Positions 47,831 to 57,072 are shown, counted from the stretch's first letter. The stretch is DNA of 64,000 nucleotides from an uncultured Desulfobacter sp. (GCF_963664415.1 NZ_OY761440.1:1550001-1614000), one strand, 5' to 3'. Notes: a model not told the origin generated them from the sequence alone. Translations and numbers: made by a program.

Positions 47831-49357
47831 GGGCGCATTCCCATTTTCACGGTTATGCAGCTAACAATGAGATATGTGAATTGGCCATTTGTTTCAGACA
47901 GTTCCATCGTCCCGATTTATAGTATGAGCGCAGCATGAGCATTTTCTCCGCATTTTCTTTATACCAAAAAATGCAGGGACCCTTGAGTCTCAAATTGACA
48001 ACTCTTCGAATCGAACTTTCAATCGCACCACTGCCAATCGGCAAATTCAATGCCTTTACCGTTGGGAAAGCAAGACGGTGCCTATTACGTACAAAATAAT
48101 CCCGTTCTGTCTTTATGGCTTTGCTGTTCCGGCCTCGACAAAGAGCCTGTACTTCTTGTACGACCGTTGCCGATTCACCTTTTAGCAAAAACCGTCGCTG
48201 TTTTGAGACCCAGGCTTTACGTTTTTTGGCTGACCAGTTTTTTCGTAATCCTGCAACCTTTCCCAGATGCTCTACTGCATGATAAAAATCAAGGAGTTCA
48301 TGCACACTCTCCGGATTCAACCCCAGTGCCTTGATCAGACCAGGGACTCGATTCCATATCCAATGAGCCCCGTCCGCAACAAACAACACCTTGTCTGCTT
48401 TTTGGATGCAAAGAGACTTCAAATAGCCCTTCAGCAGCAGAAACAAGCCATCAGGCCCATTAAAACCGCCATCAATAAATGGGGCAAAGCTTTTTTCCTG
48501 TTTCCCATGGGCATCGACGACATAAATAATCAACAGCTTGGGTTCTCTCCAGGCCCCATGATATCTGGTTCTTCCTTTGGCTGTCCGGGGACCTCGCTTT
48601 TTTTCCCGCAATCGAGTCCGGCCACCATCGGTGCTTATGACAACCCGACGACCTTGAAGGTTGTCCTCTTCATTTAAGGGGAGCAGACCCATTTGCTGTA
48701 CCACCCGTGCTCGTTCTGCGTAGCGGTAGGCCAGTTTCCGGATCACCTTAACATCCAGGATAGTGCCATGATCACAAAGGACCTGACGTACTTCCTCAAA
48801 TGAGCTCAGTAACGCGGACCAGGCGCTGACCATCGCCGCCAAGATTGGTGTACATCGATCATGAATCCCGAGCAAAGCCAAAGCAGCATACAAGCCCTTA
48901 TATCTTTTGCCATTTCGACGGTCACAGGCTCTTCGATAGTATCGAACATGGATTGGGATCGTGCAACCTGAGCTGGTTTGAATTTGAACTGTCTCAAACC
49001 CTTCACTTTTCATTCGGCCAGGCCAGCTACGCACCAACTCTCTTTCTTGTTCGTTATGCTCCGGAGAGTTTATACTGGTTTGGACTTTTTTTTTTAGCAT
49101 CAACGCGGCTAAACGATTGGTATAGCTTAAAATTTCTTGTTCAACCTGAATGAGTTCTTCCGGACTGCGAATTAGCCGTTTCTCTTTGTCCAGCTGTTTC
49201 AATAATTCATATATTTCTTCTACCGTTTCGCAGGATTCAGCCTTTTTGAGTTTCATACTATTTTCTTCCTCATCAGTTGATAATCGAGGGGAAGCATAAC
49301 TTCTTTTTGCTAAAGAGGATAGTCCGTTTTAAAAACCGGGAAAATGGGAATGCGCCC
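47831..49357 (-). mobile_element. ISKra4-like insertion sequence, copy 2
   Basis: 1,527 bases with the same ends and same length as copy 1. It is flanked by an 8-base repeat AATCCATC (47823-47830 and 49358-49365). It interrupts the lipoprotein gene. Same orientation as copy 1, 25.4 kb apart. Confidence 0.93.
47853..49256 (-). CDS. ISKra4-like transposase (copy 2)
   Basis: 467 residues, identical in protein sequence to the copy at 22,427-23,830, with the same STDGGR, VADGAHWIW and GSGAIESSIRR motifs. Intact. Confidence 0.93.
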   Translation of the reverse strand: MKLKKAESCETVEEIYELLKQLDKEKRLIRSPEELIQVEQEILSYTNRLAALMLKKKVQTSINSPEHNEQERELVRSWPGRMKSEGFETVQIQTSSGCTIPIHVRYYRRACDRRNGKRYKGLYAALALLGIHDRCTPILAAMVSAWSALLSSFEEVRQVLCDHGTILDVKVIRKLAYRYAERARVVQQMGLLPLNEEDNLQGRRVVISTDGGRTRLREKKRGPRTAKGRTRYHGAWREPKLLIIYVVDAHGKQEKSFAPFIDGGFNGPDGLFLLLKGYLKSLCIQKADKVLFVADGAHWIWNRVPGLIKALGLNPESVHELLDFYHAVEHLGKVAGLRKNWSAKKRKAWVSKQRRFLLKGESATVVQEVQALCRGRNSKAIKTERDYFVRNRHRLAFPTVKALNLPIGSGAIESSIRRVVNLRLKGPCIFWYKENAEKMLMLRSYYKSGRWNCLKQMANSHISLLAA

Positions 49358-49564
49358 AATCCATCGAGCGAACAATGTTTGACTGGTATGAACCGGGTAT
49401 TGATTTTATAGAGATCTATCCCCAAGGGAAGAATGGCGGAGCATTTGCCTTGGCAATGCCGAAAGAAAGTAATCTCGGTGCAGACAAACTGATCGGGTTT
49501 TACATTTTAACCTCTCCATAATTGATCCCTAAAATTGATAGGGCAGGAAGAGGCTTGTTGTTTT

Positions 49565-49642
49565 TGTGAAATTTCTTCGCATTTTCGATGAAACCAGAGC
49601 CCCCGCCCAAAGGTTAGGAAGCCGTATTTTTTCAGTAGTCAT
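49565..49642 (-). pseudogene. Remnant duplicate of the HTH antitoxin gene
   Basis: From ATG 49642 the DNA matches the start of the gene at 50,617-50,919: YG.LTFGR.LW.HRKCEEIS is readable in a shifted frame, and the upstream sequence is also similar. A deletion near the fourth codon breaks the frame. It is an old partial duplication. Confidence 0.7.
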
Positions 49643-49763
49643 GTTTGTTCCTCCCTATTGTCTACAGGTCTCTTTTTTGCCATTCTTTTTAAAAGTTTGT
49701 TGTTGTGTATCATGCCCCCCGGAATCCCCTATTATTTATACGCCGAAAAGACGTATTTACCAA

Positions 49764-50105
49764 TCAATCCGTTAACTGGTCAACGGTCAGGTTCATCGCT
49801 GCAGCAAGCTTGCTTAAGGTGCTGTTCCTTAAATGGTTATCTGCCTTTTCCATTTGGGATAACGCAGCCTGGCTGATTCCGGCTTTTGCGGCAACCTCTT
49901 TTTGAGTAAAGCCCAGATGTAGCCGCCATGCTTTGACCAGATTGCAATCTTTATCAACCAAAATGGATACCACCTCGTGGGGGATCAGCGCATTTTCATC
50001 TGTTCTTTTTTCAGGGAATGCCTTAATGTATTCTTCATACGGAATGACGGCAAACACCGGAACGCCATTTTGCTCAATAATTTGCACATTAGTAGGTTCG
50101 TTCAT
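49764..50105 (-). CDS. HTH antitoxin of a toxin-antitoxin pair
   Basis: 113 residues. The N-terminal half (NVQIIEQNGVPVFAVIPYEEY) resembles Phd/YefM-type antitoxins and the C-terminal half is a Cro/C1-type HTH (FTQKEVAAKAGISQAALSQMEK). It overlaps the end of the toxin gene by 17 bases, the order toxin then antitoxin. It would bind and neutralise the toxin and repress the operon. Confidence 0.85.
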   Translation of the reverse strand: MNEPTNVQIIEQNGVPVFAVIPYEEYIKAFPEKRTDENALIPHEVVSILVDKDCNLVKAWRLHLGFTQKEVAAKAGISQAALSQMEKADNHLRNSTLSKLAAAMNLTVDQLTD

Positions 50106-50340
50106 TTCTTTTTTTTACCTCTTCTATGTTGATAATTTCCAATGATTCTGTAAAAAGCACTCGCCAGTTGCCAATCCTTAGTCGATAATCAAACGGGTGA
50201 TTCACAAGGCGCTTTACATTCTGACAGTTTGGGAAATCGGTTAAAGAACCAACCGCATTCTTTATCGCTGAACGGGTTGTAATGTTTTTAATTTTCCTGA
50301 GCTGCCGAAGAGCTTTTTTTCGCCATTTGATTTGCTTCAT
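50089..50340 (-). CDS. RelE/ParE-type toxin
   Basis: 83 residues: KWRKKALRQLRKI at the start, then DYRLRIGNWRVLFTESLEIINIEEVKKR, the typical ending of RelE/HigB-like mRNA interferases. Length is normal. It lies directly upstream of its antitoxin. AT-rich flanks to the right hold the promoter. Confidence 0.88.
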   Translation of the reverse strand: MKQIKWRKKALRQLRKIKNITTRSAIKNAVGSLTDFPNCQNVKRLVNHPFDYRLRIGNWRVLFTESLEIINIEEVKKRNERTY

Positions 50341-50616
50341 AACTTATTTATAAGAAAAAAATATAAGAATGTAAAGCAAAATATAAGATATGAGACAAGG
50401 AAAGCGTACTATACAGGAACGCCTTAACCTTCCCTTGCGGCAGATTTTTGAACTGAAAATTGTAATATGCTACAGGTCGACTTTTTGCCTTACTATTTCT
50501 GAATTGTGTATTGTGTCCTCATAAATTAGCCGGTATGAGCGCCAGCGGAATACCGGTCAGAATTAATTTGGCGTTCGATTTTATCCAGGGCGTCTTCATC
50601 AGGCTGTATTTTTCAT

Positions 50617-50919
50617 TTATGCCACAGACACTTTGTATTTTAAATTGGCCTGCCGTAACATGTCCTGAAGCGCCAATCTGATCCAGATTTTTTCCGGTTC
50701 ATTTAATATTTGGGCAATTTTTGCAGCCCGGTTGACCGAAGGCAGTTTTCTTTCTTTTTCCAGATCGCACAGGCTGGACGGTGAGATTCCAAGCATTTGG
50801 GCAAAATCTTTTTGTGAAATTTCTTCGCATTTTCGATGAGACCAGAGCGCCCTCCCAAAGGTCAGGGGACCGTATTCTTTTTCCATCTCCGCGCTGCCGT
50901 ATTTTTTTTCAATAGTCAT
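50617..50919 (-). CDS. HTH antitoxin, second module
   Basis: 100 residues. The HTH is ISQKDFAQMLGISPSSLCDLEKE. GAGGTGA precedes ATG 50919. The preceding toxin frame stops 11 bases inside this gene. The toxin is incomplete, so this antitoxin is probably an orphan. Confidence 0.8.
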   Translation of the reverse strand: MTIEKKYGSAEMEKEYGPLTFGRALWSHRKCEEISQKDFAQMLGISPSSLCDLEKERKLPSVNRAAKIAQILNEPEKIWIRLALQDMLRQANLKYKVSVA

Positions 50920-51040
50920 GTTTGTTCACCTCTATTATCTCAATAATGATTTTGTCATCATGTTCAACATAAAAGGCCCTGTACGATTTGGATAGCCGAA
51001 TGGATCTTTGCCCTGCTTTTTTTCCGGTCAATGGTTCGAC
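50909..51040 (-). pseudogene. C-terminal remnant of a RelE-type toxin
   Basis: The frame reads GQRSIRLSKSYRAFYVEHD and IIIEIIEVNKHDY, the classic end of RelE/HigB toxins, and overlaps the antitoxin start. The open frame extends to 51,106 with no usable start codon. Its upstream part lies opposite the porin N-terminus. Likely cut at its N-terminus by a rearrangement. Confidence 0.65.
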
Positions 51041-52463
51041 CAAATTTAGAATTGCTATTATTTTGTCTGCTTTCCTGCTGATCTTCAGGGCAGGTGCCGG
51101 GGAACTTCAGGCATCAGATAATGAAATAAAGGGAGACCCCTTTGCCGGTGATACGCTTTTATCTTCGGAATTTGCCGGGGATCCGGCGCAAAAACAGGCA
51201 TCCCGGAGCAAAGTGCAACTATATCTGCACGGTTATCTGGAAAGCCGGAACCGCTTGAGGACCACTGATTCCGAATTTATTTCCACCCGGCAGCGCCTCT
51301 GGCTTGAGGGAAACTGCGGTTATGGCGCCCCGGAAACAATCGGGGCCCAGCCTCCTTTGCGGATGTTCGTATCGGGCGCTGTGGATGTTGACCCCAAAGC
51401 GGCCGGCCTGTCAGATGATCACGACGATGCAAGGCGTTACATAGAAGAGACCTTTTTGACCGTGGACCGGCCGGGATGGGATGTGGTGATCGGCAGAAAG
51501 ATCCACCGCATAGGAACCGGGGACGGCATCAATCCCATGGATCTGATCAATCCCCTGGACTACCGTGATCCTTTTGCCACCGGAAGCTCTGATGCCCGGG
51601 AGCCTGTCCTGTTAGGACTTGCAACAATCAACCTGCCGGCCCCGGGACCTTTCCAGGAAGCCAACCTTGATATGATCGTCGTGCCCCTGGCCCGGGTAAA
51701 CCGGCTCAACGCACCGGGATCGGTCTGGGAGAGCCCCGGCCTTCGGGAACTGCGGGTCGGGCACGCTGAGGGGCGCTATGTCCTTGAAGACCAGGAAAAG
51801 CCGGACCAGGCCTTTGACCAGGCAGAGTATGAATTCCGGCTGGCAGCCACCCTGTCCGCCTGGGACCTGGCCCTGATCGGTTTTTACGGCTATCTTAACT
51901 CACCGGCTCTCAAACGGGAATACCGTACCGGCCAAAACGGTTTGGAAGAACTTCATATCACCCCGGTTCATCCGGACTTTTGCGCCTTTGGACTTACCTT
52001 TGCCAAAGGCCTGGACCGGTCCACCCTGCGCGGCGAGGTTTCGGTGAAACCGGACCTTCCCGTAACCACGGCAGATGACCGTGTCCCGGGTTTTGAAAGG
52101 ACAACGGTTGTGGAAGGGGTGCTCGGTATCGACAGAACCTTTGGAACCAACTTTTATGTCAACCTGCAATACTTTTACACCTGGACCAAACAGGCCGAAA
52201 AATTCACCAGCCCCACCTGGTCCCACGGCATTACCTATGATGTGCACGACACCTTTTTGCACGATGACCTTGAGGCGGGCATAAGAGGAATCCTGGGCTT
52301 TACCGGCCAGGGCCGGACATTTGAAACCTACGCACAATACCAGCTTGCGGACGACTGGCTTTTCGAAGCCTCGCTGCTCTTCTTTGAAGGCTGTGAATCC
52401 GGCGCATACGGCCAGTATGGTGACAATGACATGGTCACACTGCGCGTCCGGTATTCATTTTAA
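51000..52463 (+). CDS. Outer-membrane porin-like protein
   Basis: About 487 residues. A signal-like segment (about 16-35, ending RAGAGE) is followed by alternating strands and a terminal Phe (LRVRYSF) as in beta-barrels. The GRKIHRIGTGDGINPMDL segment resembles DUF1302-type barrels. The start region overlaps the opposite-strand toxin remnant and has no convincing ribosome site, so the N-terminus may be a secondary fusion. Confidence 0.65.
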   Translation: MDLCPAFFPVNGSTKFRIAIILSAFLLIFRAGAGELQASDNEIKGDPFAGDTLLSSEFAGDPAQKQASRSKVQLYLHGYLESRNRLRTTDSEFISTRQRLWLEGNCGYGAPETIGAQPPLRMFVSGAVDVDPKAAGLSDDHDDARRYIEETFLTVDRPGWDVVIGRKIHRIGTGDGINPMDLINPLDYRDPFATGSSDAREPVLLGLATINLPAPGPFQEANLDMIVVPLARVNRLNAPGSVWESPGLRELRVGHAEGRYVLEDQEKPDQAFDQAEYEFRLAATLSAWDLALIGFYGYLNSPALKREYRTGQNGLEELHITPVHPDFCAFGLTFAKGLDRSTLRGEVSVKPDLPVTTADDRVPGFERTTVVEGVLGIDRTFGTNFYVNLQYFYTWTKQAEKFTSPTWSHGITYDVHDTFLHDDLEAGIRGILGFTGQGRTFETYAQYQLADDWLFEASLLFFEGCESGAYGQYGDNDMVTLRVRYSF

Positions 52464-52487
52464 CCGAAATAAACAAACTGGAACATC

Positions 52488-52586
52488 ATGAGAAAAAAAC
52501 AAAAAGTAAAACTTACGGGTGTACCGAAAACAATGCTCATCCCTTTGTTGCTGCCTGCCATTTGCCACAGAGTCCATTATTCATGA
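52488..52586 (+). pseudogene. Start of a class I methyltransferase, truncated
   Basis: 32 codons: VKLTGVPKTMLIPLL matches the opening of LCM-family O-methyltransferases. It then changes to unrelated residues and stops. The rest of the gene is absent. Confidence 0.45.
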
Positions 52587-52691
52587 TGAAAGATTTCCAA
52601 CCTGTGCTATAATTTAAAACAAAAAATTCAAAAAGGTTGATCTTCGGCATAATAGACAAAAGCTTTCGGGAAACGCCTAAAGGGACATGCA

Positions 52692-52913
52692 ATGCAAAAT
52701 ATAGATATCAGCCAGGTTAAACATAAGCTTCCTCAACTCTTAGAACAAGATATTGAAGAAGCCATTATCATTACAAAACAAGGATTGCCGATTGCTAAGG
52801 TAATCGGTATCTCAAAAAAGAAAAAACAACGGGAGTTTGGTTCTGCAAAAGGGCTGATCAAAATGGCTGATGATTTTGATGCCCCTCTGGAGGATTTTAA
52901 GGAGTATATGTAA
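52692..52913 (+). CDS. Phd/YefM-type antitoxin
   Basis: 73 residues: NIDISQVKHKLPQLLEQ at the start, IITKQGLPIAKVI in the middle and a toxin-binding acidic tail. Its stop overlaps the PIN-domain toxin start (TAATG). Intact. Confidence 0.85.
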   Translation: MQNIDISQVKHKLPQLLEQDIEEAIIITKQGLPIAKVIGISKKKKQREFGSAKGLIKMADDFDAPLEDFKEYM

Positions 52914-53299
52914 TGCGGGCTTTACTTGATACAAATGCTTTTCTCTAGTTTATTTCCGGAAGTGACCGGCTCAGCCAAAACGCCCGCAATATTATGGTCG
53001 ATTTTAACAACGATTTGGTTTTAAGTACCGCAAGCCTATGGGAAATGGCTATTAAAACAAGCATAGGTAAGCTTGAGCTGCTCGATTCTTTTGACCGGCT
53101 CATACCTGTCCAACTTGAAAAACACGCTATAGATGTATTGTCTATCAGATTGGATCACATTTCAAAGATCATTGATCTTGAGCTTTATCACAGAGATCCA
53201 TTTGACCGCCTTATTATTGCCCAGGGAATAACCGAGCAGATACCGATAATCACAAGCGATGCCATGTTTGCAAAATATCCGGTTAAAGTTATTTGGTGA
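52913..53299 (+). pseudogene. VapC-like PIN-domain toxin with amber codon
   Basis: The frame starts MRALLDTNAFL, then TAG at 52946-52948, then continues FISGSDRLS to the stop at 53,299. The usual motif is LLDTNAFLWF, so the amber replaces Trp (TGG to TAG). The acidic PIN residues (D6; later E and D in LWEMAIK and HRDPFDRLI) are kept. Without read-through the product is an 11-residue peptide. Confidence 0.85.
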
Positions 53300-53415
53300 T
53301 CAAAACAAGACGATGTTTTATGAACGAATTCCTATTTTTTGATTTACTGCCCGTAGGTCTAATTCACATAACAGGCGATCAGATTGTCAAATATACTTGA
53401 TAAGAAATAGGTATC

Positions 53416-53673
53416 ATGTCCCCGATATCCAAACAGGCCCTGACCCAGATTTTCCTTGAGCTGAAAAATTCCGCCACGCCCCGGATGATTGCTAATATTG
53501 TCGAAGATATCGATAAAATTGTCAGGGCCACCCGGTTTGACGGCTGGCAGAATTCCATCACCGGAGAAAGGGATATTCAAAAAGTGCTCCGGCAAACCTT
53601 GTTCAGATATAAGCTGCACACCGAACAAGAGCTTTTTGAAAAGGCGTATGCATACATCCGTGAGCATTATTAA
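53416..53673 (+). pseudogene. C-terminal remnant of a type I restriction HsdR subunit
   Basis: 85 residues with SITGERDIQKVLRQTL and RYKLHTEQELFEKAYAYIREHY, the ending of EcoEI/EcoAI-like HsdR proteins. The helicase and nuclease parts are absent upstream. Confidence 0.65.
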
Positions 53674-53687
53674 GAGGAGACAGCATT

Positions 53688-54842
53688 ATGAGTGAATATC
53701 AATTTTACGAATTCCTGGCCGTTGACCGCCCGTTGACCGGGGAACAAATCAATGCATTGCGACAAATTTCAACCCGGGCCCAGATTACACCGGTCAGTTT
53801 TATCAATCATTACAACTATGGAAGTTTTAAAGGCGACCCGGACAAGCTGATGCAGCACTATTTTGATGCCCATGTGTATGTGGCCAACTGGATGACCGCC
53901 ACATTTATGCTGCGCCTGCCCATTGATGCGCTTTCACAGGAAACGGTTGACGCTTTTAAGATTCGCTACATGCTGGATTTTGAGTCCACCAAAACCCACT
54001 GGGTCATCACCTGGTATCTGGAGGAATCGGAAAATTACGCCCGGTTTGGCGAAGAAAGCGGTCAGGGCTGGATGCCTCGGCTGGCACCGATAAGAGAAGA
54101 ACTGTTGCGCGGTGATATTCGAAGCCTGTATATCGGCTGGCTTGCCGCAGTAACTCACGGGACCATTGATGATGATCAGATGGAGCCGTTGCCGGTCAAC
54201 GGCCTTGGGGATTTAACCCCCTCACAGCAGGCCCTGGCCGAATTTCTGGAGGTAGATCCGGATTTGCTGGCAGGTGCAGGAATAGGCAGTAAAAAATTCC
54301 AGGCTGCGACGGTATCCCAAGAAAAAATGGACGGGTGGATTGATGATTTATCTGAAAAGCAAATGAAAGACGTCATCAGGCAAATCCTGGAGGGCGAAGG
54401 CTTACAGGCCGTACGATCATTGCAGGGTGAATTTATGGCATGGCAGCGTGAGCTGCAAAAAGATGCGGATTTACCACCACAGCGCCCGGTTGCGGCTTTA
54501 TGGGAGAATGCGAAAAAAGCGGAAAAGATCCGTCTAAAAAAGGCAGAACAGAAACAAAAGCAGCAGGAAGTCAAACGCCAAAAGGAAAGAGAAAACTTTC
54601 TAAAAAACCTGTCAAAAAATTTACCTGAGATGTGGGACTCCCTTCAACATACCGTTCAGCGAGGTTCAGGCCTGGCCTATGATGACGTGTGCCGTTCGAT
54701 TGTGGATATTTCTGATGCCCATGCACGATTCGGGGATCGCAGCCGTTTCAAAAAAGAGCTGGAACAATTCATGGCCGGTCACATGCGGAGAAAAGCCTTG
54801 ATCCAAAGACTGGTAAAGGCCGGTGTGTGGAAGGAAACATAG
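53688..54842 (+). CDS. Conserved protein of unknown function (first of a pair)
   Basis: 384 residues. The opening (YQFYEFLAVDRPLTGEQINALRQISTRA) is characteristic of a widespread uncharacterised family. A Lys/Gln/Glu-rich coiled segment lies at about 265-310 and the C-terminal 70 residues are basic. Soluble. It overlaps the HsdR tail spacing by only 14 bases and is followed 11 bases on by the TPR-like gene, so the two are co-transcribed. Confidence 0.75.
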   Translation: MSEYQFYEFLAVDRPLTGEQINALRQISTRAQITPVSFINHYNYGSFKGDPDKLMQHYFDAHVYVANWMTATFMLRLPIDALSQETVDAFKIRYMLDFESTKTHWVITWYLEESENYARFGEESGQGWMPRLAPIREELLRGDIRSLYIGWLAAVTHGTIDDDQMEPLPVNGLGDLTPSQQALAEFLEVDPDLLAGAGIGSKKFQAATVSQEKMDGWIDDLSEKQMKDVIRQILEGEGLQAVRSLQGEFMAWQRELQKDADLPPQRPVAALWENAKKAEKIRLKKAEQKQKQQEVKRQKERENFLKNLSKNLPEMWDSLQHTVQRGSGLAYDDVCRSIVDISDAHARFGDRSRFKKELEQFMAGHMRRKALIQRLVKAGVWKET

Positions 54843-54853
54843 AGGATAAGAAA

Positions 54854-56056
54854 ATGGAAACTTTGGATGAAATAATTGCACAGCTCACAAAAGCTTTGGG
54901 CAGCGACGATGATATTTTCAAGGCCTTTTATCGGGCCTTGAAAGATAATGTCTCTTTTCCGGCAGACGGTTTTGTGATTGGTGTGCCGGTTTCAGTAATA
55001 AAAATTGATTATGATGGAAATGTCAAACGCGGGTTGACAGCAGTTTGCCGGCGTGAAGATGATTCCCTATATACGATTGCGTTAACCCAGGTTGTGTTCC
55101 CAATGACCCTGGCAGGAATTGAGCATGTTGCCGCTTACCGTAAATGGCTCGGACTTGAATCTTTTACCAGTAACGACAATATCCCCATAAAAAACAGGCA
55201 ATATCATAAGGCAGTTGATGGAGACCTTGACCTGAGCAGACCTGTGGAACTGGCGGTCCTCTCGGTCAAGGAACGTACTGCCCGGTGCCGCCTGCCGGAA
55301 AGCGGCAGGATCATCACACTGCGGGCAGGCGATTTGTGGGATGTAGTGCCTGGAGAAATCGTGACGCTTCAACCGCACAAACAGTGGAAATACGGCGGCC
55401 ACCCCTATCTTTCCGGAGAGATTCAATCGACCCGGCTTGATGTCAAAAGCCTTGAACTTATGCCCCTTGGTCTTTCAGATATAGGCACCTGGGACCCGAT
55501 GGAATATTTTCAAGAAGAAATAGACGAGCCCCCGGAAGAATGGGAAAAATCGGTTATTGACCGTGGGGCCTGTCCCATGTTTGAAATGGAACAGATAATC
55601 CCCGGTGAAAATGTGAATGAGCCTTTTGATGATCCCATTTTAAAGGCCGTCGAGTTGAAAGAATCCGGCCACAGAGCAGATGCAAGAGCGTCATTGATGG
55701 AATTATGCCAGGCTGATTTGCGTTGTCTTGATGCGCATGCTCACTTGGGCGGGCTTGTTTTTGATCACAGACCGGCTCAGGCTATTCGTCACTATGAAAC
55801 GGGTTTGCGTATTAGCGAACTGTCACTGGACGACAAATTCTCCGGTGTGATGCCATGGAGTTGTATGGGTAACCGCCCTTTCTTGCGCTGCATGCATGGC
55901 TACGGCCTTTGCCTGTGGCGTTTGGATCGTTTTAAAGAAGCTGAACTTATTTTTAAACGAATGCTCCTACTGAATCCTGTGGACAATCAGGGCGTCAGAT
56001 TTCTCATTGATAAGGTGAATGCCGGAACTGATTGGAATGATTTTGACGACGTATAA
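54854..56056 (+). CDS. TPR-like protein of unknown function (second of a pair)
   Basis: 400 residues from ATG 54854, chosen for AGAGGATAAG upstream. The first 200 residues are beta-rich. The last 140 carry TPR-like helices with RPFLRCMHGYGLCLWRLDRFKEAE and MLLLNPVDNQGVR. No membrane segment. It follows the 53,688 gene closely and likely works with it. Confidence 0.75.
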   Translation: METLDEIIAQLTKALGSDDDIFKAFYRALKDNVSFPADGFVIGVPVSVIKIDYDGNVKRGLTAVCRREDDSLYTIALTQVVFPMTLAGIEHVAAYRKWLGLESFTSNDNIPIKNRQYHKAVDGDLDLSRPVELAVLSVKERTARCRLPESGRIITLRAGDLWDVVPGEIVTLQPHKQWKYGGHPYLSGEIQSTRLDVKSLELMPLGLSDIGTWDPMEYFQEEIDEPPEEWEKSVIDRGACPMFEMEQIIPGENVNEPFDDPILKAVELKESGHRADARASLMELCQADLRCLDAHAHLGGLVFDHRPAQAIRHYETGLRISELSLDDKFSGVMPWSCMGNRPFLRCMHGYGLCLWRLDRFKEAELIFKRMLLLNPVDNQGVRFLIDKVNAGTDWNDFDDV

Positions 56057-56278
56057 AACGAATTGATAAAGTTTTAAGTTTCGTTATAGAGGTTCATCCA
56101 AAAGATGGTGATGAGAATGAGAAATTTGCTAAAATAGCTGCTTTTATAAAAAATTGTCGTGAAAAATATTGGAGTGATTGCATACCAATATAATTACGGC
56201 ACAAATATAGGGACGCTACGCAACGATGCGGCTACGCGTCTCTTAACACACGGAGCGTTAACCTTTAGGAAGTAACAA

Positions 56279-56821
56279 ATGCCCTCAAATATCGAGATTA
56301 AAGCGAGAGTGCCAAATCCCAAACGATTCAGGGAGGTAGCCAACGAACTGTCGAGCACCAGAACCACTTTGAAACAAGAGGATACGTTCTTTGCGTGCCC
56401 GAAGGGAAGGCTCAAACTGCGCACCTTTCCAGAAGGAATAGGCGAGTTGATTTACTATGAACGTCCCGATGAGACGGGACCGAAATGCTCCCAATACTGG
56501 ATATCCAAGACGCGAGAGCCAGATACTCTTCTTCTAACCTTGAGAAATGCCCTTGGGGATATTGGCGTTGTGCGTAAGACTCGAGAACTTTTCTTGGTGG
56601 GACAGACACGAATTCACCTTGACGATGTCGAAGGATTGGGCGTTTTTGCTGAGTTGGAAGTAGTCATGAAAGATGGGCAAATTTTTGATGATGGGAAGGC
56701 CATAGCCGAGGATCTAATGCAGAAACTCGGCATTAAGGAAACGGATTTGGTTGACGGCGCATATATTGATTTGATTACGGAAGAAAAGGCTATCAATCGT
56801 ATGCACCCAATGAACCGGTGA
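56279..56821 (+). CDS. CYTH-domain protein
   Basis: 180 residues. The start SNIEIKARV is the signature ExExK-like motif (EIKAR) and later strands contain KLRTF, YYERPD, VVRKTRELF and FAELEVV. CYTH enzymes act on triphosphates (class IV adenylate cyclase, thiamine triphosphatase). TTTAGGAAG precedes ATG 56279. It abuts a porin tail fragment. Confidence 0.9.
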   Translation: MPSNIEIKARVPNPKRFREVANELSSTRTTLKQEDTFFACPKGRLKLRTFPEGIGELIYYERPDETGPKCSQYWISKTREPDTLLLTLRNALGDIGVVRKTRELFLVGQTRIHLDDVEGLGVFAELEVVMKDGQIFDDGKAIAEDLMQKLGIKETDLVDGAYIDLITEEKAINRMHPMNR

Positions 56822-57072
56822 TGCCGATGCGGGAGATAGGCTTAGGTCATGCTGACGTGACGGACAATGAAGAAACGGAGACGTTTGAAGCCGCAGGATA
56901 TGGGGAAAAGTGGCAGGGTGGCGCCTACCAGCGGATTTCAGCAGAATATGACATTGCAGACAGTATTACAGTAAAGGCAGGGGTTGTATTTTACCAGTCA
57001 GGGGCCCTGCCTATGTTCAATGATATCGGGGGCAATGATCAAATTTTTCTTGAGCTAAAATCCAGTTTTTGA
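56818..57072 (+). pseudogene. C-terminal fragment of an outer-membrane barrel protein
   Basis: 84 codons with RISAEYDIADSITVKAGVVFYQSG and the ending DQIFLELKSSF, a terminal-strand pattern of porins. There is no signal peptide. The frame begins at the end of the CYTH gene. It appears to be the tail of a gene whose front was lost. Confidence 0.6.

Larger units (their letters stand above)
47543..49521 (+). pseudogene. Lipoprotein gene split by the insertion sequence
   Basis: The first 96 codons (47543-47830) begin with a lipoprotein signal (lipobox LAWGC). The insertion sequence then interrupts. After removing it and one 8-base duplication, the frame continues from 49,366 as ERTMFDWYEPGIDFIEIYP and stops at 49,521. 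The joined product would have about 147 residues. Function unknown. Confidence 0.85.

Noticed and set aside
52913..53299. Pyrrolysine read-through as main explanation for the amber codon
   Set aside because: The codon replaces a conserved Trp by one base and no Pyl machinery is in view, so a null mutation is simpler.
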